From NCBI RefSeq assembly GCF_028769735.1, contig NC_088200.1, positions 73,587,894-73,651,893 on the forward strand: a DNA stretch of 64,000 bases, written 5' to 3'. This DNA is from Zonotrichia leucophrys gambelii (Eukaryota > Chordata > Aves > Passeriformes > Passerellidae). This document shows positions 59,145-64,000 of the stretch, piece after piece (within the stretch, counting starts at the first letter, position 1; every line of letters starts with the position of its first letter). The notes beneath the pieces are model-generated. The model was given only the letters and a program-made list of their open reading frames with translations, was not told where the DNA came from and did not search any database. A program made the position numbers and the translations under genes.

Positions 59145-61560
59145 GCTTTCCTCAGTATGTTCAGCCCTGTGGTGATGCAGGTTTGTGAGGATGGAAGAAA
59201 GCAGAGATTGAGGGTGTGCAAGCCCCAGAGATGGCTCTGCTGAAACTCACCAAGCTGTTTTATGGGGGCAGCACTGATTACTGAGCACAGTAATGCTGTC
59301 AGGACTTAACCAGGGCTGCCTACAGCAGGGACAAAGAGAGGGATCGTATGTTACAGCATGCCTGAGGTCCAGACAGAAGGGCTCCATGGCAACATGCAGG
59401 GATCTCTCATTCTTCCATTTATTCTCACGTGCAGCTCCTGGCATTGATGTGCTCTCTATACCATGAGGTAGGGAGGATCTCAGCTCCTCTTTCTCACCAA
59501 GCTGCAGCTCTTTCCTCAGCCTTATCCATCCTCATGAGTTGGGAGGGTAGCATGGCTTAGCAAAATGCCTTATGAGATGAAAGGAACTCCAGAGGATGGT
59601 TTCTGCAGGACCTTGAAAGATTTATTTTCTGTGACAAGTGACCAGTAACCCCCAGCCTGCAATGTGTGAATGCTTGCTGAAAGATTTAACTTTATGCATG
59701 TAATGATTTTGCAAAATCAGATATTTCACAGTCATGTGCATACACAGACACACAAAAGAAAAACTCCTGGTCCCATCCCACACATCTTCTCTTTCAAACC
59801 ATGTTTGAAAACTGTTTGCAATGACTGGAACAAAGATCATACCATATTTCCTTTAGATAATGGAAGAGAAGAACAAAAATCAGGACGGTGGCAAGTGCAA
59901 TATTTCATTCTTTCCCTTGCATACTCAGCAGACTTTGTAATCAAGCTTCCTCACTTGAAGACACCCTTCCTGCAAGCATGGAAATGGGCAGAGCCTGCTT
60001 CTCAGATTTGCAAAATGTCCTCCTGTCAAAACTGTTTTGAAAGAGCCAGGCAGACTGTCACCTGCCCACAGGATGGGAGATGTGCTCTGCTGCTTTCCTG
60101 CAGAGGTGACCTCGGACCTCTCACTTCCAAAGCTTTATCTGTCTTGATCATTGGGATGCTAAGCTTGTAGGAGGAACAGAGAAGCAATTTTACTGTATGT
60201 AAAGAATACAGCACAATGACACCCTCTCAGGTGAGGTAATGTGTCCTTATAAATACTTTTTTTTTTTTTAATGTAAAGCCTGAAACATCTGCAGAGACAT
60301 CAAAAGGGGAATGAGCGTCCTGCATAGGAACACAATGCAGTTGACAACGAGCTGATCTAAGATTACTTGAAGCTCTCTTGCAAATTCTTCCTCCCACCTC
60401 CCACCTGTAACGTCACTTGGTCAAACCCTGAACAAAGGAACAACACAAAAAATGTGGCTCAAAGGGAGCATGCAAAGCACAGGCCCTGGAGGCAGCACCC
60501 AGAGGAGAGGCAGAAAAGAGCCATTTCTAGCAGGAAGTGTACAGAACTCACAGCATTATCAGAACTGTACTTCTGCCTTTCAAATCTAAGGAACAAACAA
60601 CACCAAGTGGGCACACTAAAAGACATATCACTTTTTTTTTTTTTTTGCCTTGGTATATTTCATGCAATAAATAAACCTTCATATTTCGCCATTTGGCAAG
60701 GTGACAGGCTCTAAAATGGAGCAGGAGAGATAATTGATATTTACAGGAGAAGAAGATGCAGTTAAAAACAGGCCAACACTACTCTATTAAGAAGAGGTTT
60801 CCACTGAAAAAAGATTATTAACCAGATCTCTAAGCTGACACCTGAAATCAAATCACCTTTAATGGATAATGTGAACATTATTAGTGTGAGAGGGAAAGCC
60901 ATTGCAGACTTTGGGCTCTGGATTATGGAAAAAACAAGATTTGCTTCTGACCTCACTTTTTGTCAGTTTGAAACAACAAAGAGATCGTGGTTTACTCTTG
61001 GTAAGCTGAACTTTCCACAACAGCAAGGTTTTTTTCCATGTACCTAAATATTCTTCTGCTCTGAACTGGAAAAGGATGCTGGATTGTTTAGAAAGAAGCT
61101 TCCTTCAGGTCTTGGTTCCTGTTGTGCTTAGCTCTTTTCCAGAGGTCTTAACATACATACACCCCGCACAGGGACAAGAAAAGGAAAACATTTTTCACCT
61201 GAAAAAGAGGGTTTGGAGGAACAAAACTGTCTGGAATAAAAGCTGAGAATCCACACTGCAGAGCAGTTTGCTTGCACTTCTAGTGCAACTGATCAGGCAT
61301 GCTGAAGTATTTACATTTCCCATCTGAATAGCAGTCCACATTGTTGTAGCTCACAGGAGGGTTTTTGGCTTCTGCCAGTCTAAATAGAATGATTCAAAAC
61401 TGAATCATTTCCTGCAATTTTATTTCATAGCTGAATGCACACCATAGCAAGATAAGCCCACAAACACATGGAGCTACCTCCAGAAAACCATCCAACCCTC
61501 TGGGCTGCTTCTAGTGGAAGCCCTAAATTACTGAAGTAGGCTCTGCTATTATTATGGCAC
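59145..61560. other. Non-coding stretch without recognisable genes
   Basis: T-runs near 60258-60269 and 60632-60646. A 166-codon plus frame (59670-60170) has no domain or splice support and is treated as chance. Confidence 0.45.
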
Positions 61561-61566
61561 AGAAAA

Positions 61567-61621
61567 TCTCCTGCAGGAGAATATTTGTATGATTATTCTC
61601 CAGAAATCCTCCTGCAGGAGA
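61567..61621. repeat. Two copies of a CTCCTGCAGGAG palindrome
   Basis: The perfect 14-bp palindrome TCTCCTGCAGGAGA (61567-61580) is followed about 30 bp later by CTCCTGCAGGAG (61609-61620). A one-sided duplicate of the motif, ATTCTCCAGAAATC, lies between them. Confidence 0.85.
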
Positions 61622-61624
61622 TGG

Positions 61625-64000
61625 TCAATGGCCAGCAGCAGCCGAGACAGCGCAGCACTCATGTGGCAGCTGGATTTTCCACCGGTTGCCAGAGAAGAAA
61701 GGGATGCTTCCCCAGCTCCATCCCTCAGCTCTTTTAACTGAGAATCAATATCACAGAGACAGGGGGGAGAGAGACAAACAACCAGCAGAAGGAAAGGCAA
61801 CTGCAGCCTGCCACATTCGAGGGGAAGGGAGATAAAAGCCTGAAATCTAATATGCCCAGTCACCTGGAATGAGTGTCTCCTGGAAAGGGCAAGCCTGCTC
61901 AACATCCTCGGCCAAACCTTCCCCCCTGCTCTGCTTCCAGAACTGAAGCACCAGGATCTGGAAAGCTTCAGCCTTATTAGGCTCATTAAAAGCTAACTAG
62001 CACTTAGAGCTCACATGGAGATGAGGTGTCAGCAGAAGCAAGACCCTGTGAAATTCGTGTGTAACCCACATTGCTGCAGAGTCTCCATGCTCCAGCTGAC
62101 ACTCGCTGTCTTCTTAGGAGCAGATCAGTGCTGTCTTAGCCCTTGCAGGAGCCAGAAAGCAGTTTTTGGGGTGCTGAAAGCTCTTCTGAGGAAGCAACCA
62201 CTGAAAAACACCTCAGCAGCAGCGAGCTCTGCCAGAAGACTGAAGTTTCAGACCAGTGTAATGTGCCTTTAAAAAGTACCATGTCTACACTACTGTATTG
62301 CTTACTTTCTGAAGCTAAGCCAGAGGGATGTACATAGTAAGATCTTTGTCTCATTTCAGGGAGGATACAGGATAAAGATTCTGTGCCAGTAATCTTCCCT
62401 GGATTAATGGTTTCTCTTTTATCTGCTGTATTTCTGCTCAGATGTCTTTGCTCTGAATGAGTCAGTGGAATGCAAATGATGGGTACAGTCGGTCTGAAAA
62501 TATTTAAATCTAGCTTTCCACTGCACTGCAGGTTTGTGAGAAAAAAAAAATACTCACATATAAATATACATGCCGAATAAAGGGCAGATGAAAATTACAG
62601 ATATATCAATAATGAAAAAAAGCCCCCAGTGGTGGGTCAAATTGACAAAAGATTCATTTTTCTCCTTCTCCTTATTTTCTTTTTTTTTTTTCAAAAATAC
62701 CAGTATTTAGTTGCTTGCTATGAATGGGTGAGTAAAATCTGCAACACTCCTTTCCTAAGCCTCAGACACCAGACAAAAACGTATCTATGGGAATAGGAAC
62801 CTGATTTTATTCAGGCTGCTAAATGCCCAATCTTTATTATCCCAAAAACTATCTGCCTAAAGATAGCACTCTTAATAATGACAAAGGATAAACCAGACAG
62901 CACAGACATGATTTCTCTGGATTTTCTCCCTTTCCTTCTTCTATGACAGATTTCAGGTTCTTTCATTCTGCTGGGATATGGTTCCTGTCTTCTTCTGCTT
63001 AGGGCATGAGTTTCTCCTCTAGCCAGTGATTGCATCCCATAAGTAGCCAGGGTAGGGGGGTTTTAGAGCTGCAGCTCTGTTTGGGAAGCCAGAAGAGAAA
63101 TCATGGGGCTTTGTCACAGGTTTCAGCAGGAACTGCCCTCAAAGGGTGGCTGCCCACAGAGTTTTCACAGCCTAAAGGCAGCCCAGAGGGTGTCCAAAAG
63201 CTCTTGTGTGCTGCAGGAAGGAGGAAATGGAAGGGGATGACTGGATCATTTCCTGGGCTTTTCCAAATTCTGAGGGAGTAGGCTCCAACACAAAATACTC
63301 ATCCCATAAGGGACCAGTCCTGGGGTGAGCAGCAGCTTTCTGGTCAAGGGTGCTGCAAAGAGCAAACTCTGCAGCAAGAAAGAAAACACCAATATTAACC
63401 TGGTAGCTACTGTGCCTAACAGTTGTGCAATCAGAATAATTTGCAAGAGAGCATTAAGCCCTCTAGCCCATCATAAAAGCAAAGAAATTCTCCTTCTGAA
63501 AAGCTGCCTATAAATCCAGCTGCAACAAAACAAACAAAACAAAGACTCATATTGTCAACCCAATCCATGTGGGACTTGAGAATTAGTTAGCAGGAGGAAT
63601 CTTCCTTTTACAAAAAAAAAAAAGGTATTTTTTATTTTGATGGCTTTTAAATAAACCACCTTTTCTTCTACATTTTCCTTAAAAATAGTTTTAAAGCATT
63701 TTATGTTGAATTTATATGAAGCTTGAATTTTAAAATCTAATTTAATAAAATTCTTTTAGCCATGGATTGGTTTTCAAGATGGGAAATTAACTAGGCTGTG
63801 TGCTGTTTTTCATTGAAATAATACAGAGAATTTCATTTAGAATGGACAGCAGTTTCCAAAACACATCTTTTTAAATGACAATCTACTGACAAAAATTAAC
63901 CTTTCAGATTAAATATCAAGATCCATAAAATAAGCCATTAATTTCTGAGATTTTAATAGTCCTTCTGTTCTGAGCTTTCAGAGCTGGCTAGTCTGTTTTC
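61625..64000. other. Non-coding stretch without recognised genes
   Basis: A 144-codon minus frame (61552-61986) and short plus frames lack recognisable domains. A- and T-runs lie near 62540-62549, 62679-62691 and 63611-63622. The possible last exon at 62142-62337 is listed separately. Confidence 0.4.
62142..62337 (+). other. Possible last exon (weak)
   Basis: An acceptor-like TCTTAGCCCTTGCAG precedes an open frame reading EPESSFWGAESSSEEATTEKH and continuing for about 64 codons to a TAG. The Ser/Glu-rich composition is compatible with a disordered protein tail. No family was recognised, no polyadenylation signal was confirmed and the pyrimidine tract is poor. It may be chance. Confidence 0.12.

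Noticed and set aside
59670..60170. 166-codon plus-strand frame
   Set aside because: No recognisable domain, irregular composition and no splice support.
61552..61986. 144-codon minus-strand frame
   Set aside because: It contains a plausible-looking helical stretch but no known family, and its start and end lack splice or promoter support.

Overview
The window reads as vertebrate, most likely bird, genomic DNA. The main reason is that every recognisable interspersed repeat is a CR1-type LINE. One copy carries the avian-style 3' terminus (ATTCTGTG followed by ATTCTA), and no Alu-, B1- or L1-like sequence was seen. There are long stretches of moderate GC with few CpGs, many A- and T-tracts, and scattered short tandem repeats. 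There are no operons, ribosome-binding sites, rRNA, tRNA or CRISPR arrays. I found no gene that I can name. The region looks intergenic or deep intronic. Layout: positions 291-840 hold a compound AAAAT-type array. Positions 4573-5320 hold two A-tracts, a short CpG-rich stretch with three consecutive small hairpins, and an AT-rich block with homeodomain-like sites. An old, eroded CR1 lies on the minus strand at about 16205-17760. Three perfect short inverted repeats sit at 14490-14516, 19040-19069 and 19939-19991. A GATA-type repeat lies at 22112-22273. The best-preserved element is a CR1 on the plus strand at about 25060-27175. It runs from the endonuclease region to the 3' end, with an internal deletion in the reverse transcriptase and several frame breaks. 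An older CR1 fragment lies at about 44800-45190 (+), a 5'-truncated copy at 48658-49168 (-), and an 80-bp fragment at 49461-49540 (+). AT-rich blocks with TAATTA-type sites at about 5090-5280, 11930-12150, 13296-13440, 53760-54380 and 54690-55140 are candidate regulatory elements, but this is only by appearance. A few open frames are flagged as weak candidates: a possible two-exon terminal coding segment (49842-50105 and 51494-51559), a 97-codon minus-strand frame (9408-9701), a 238-codon plus-strand frame (32772-33488), a signal-peptide-like minus-strand frame (12822-13106) and a possible last exon (62142-62337). None is assigned a function. The most interesting observations are the near-perfect 21-bp inverted repeat with an 11-nt spacer at 19939-19991, the CpG-rich hairpin cluster at 4775-5100, and the possible two-exon model near 50 kb. 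I saw no previously undescribed multi-gene system.
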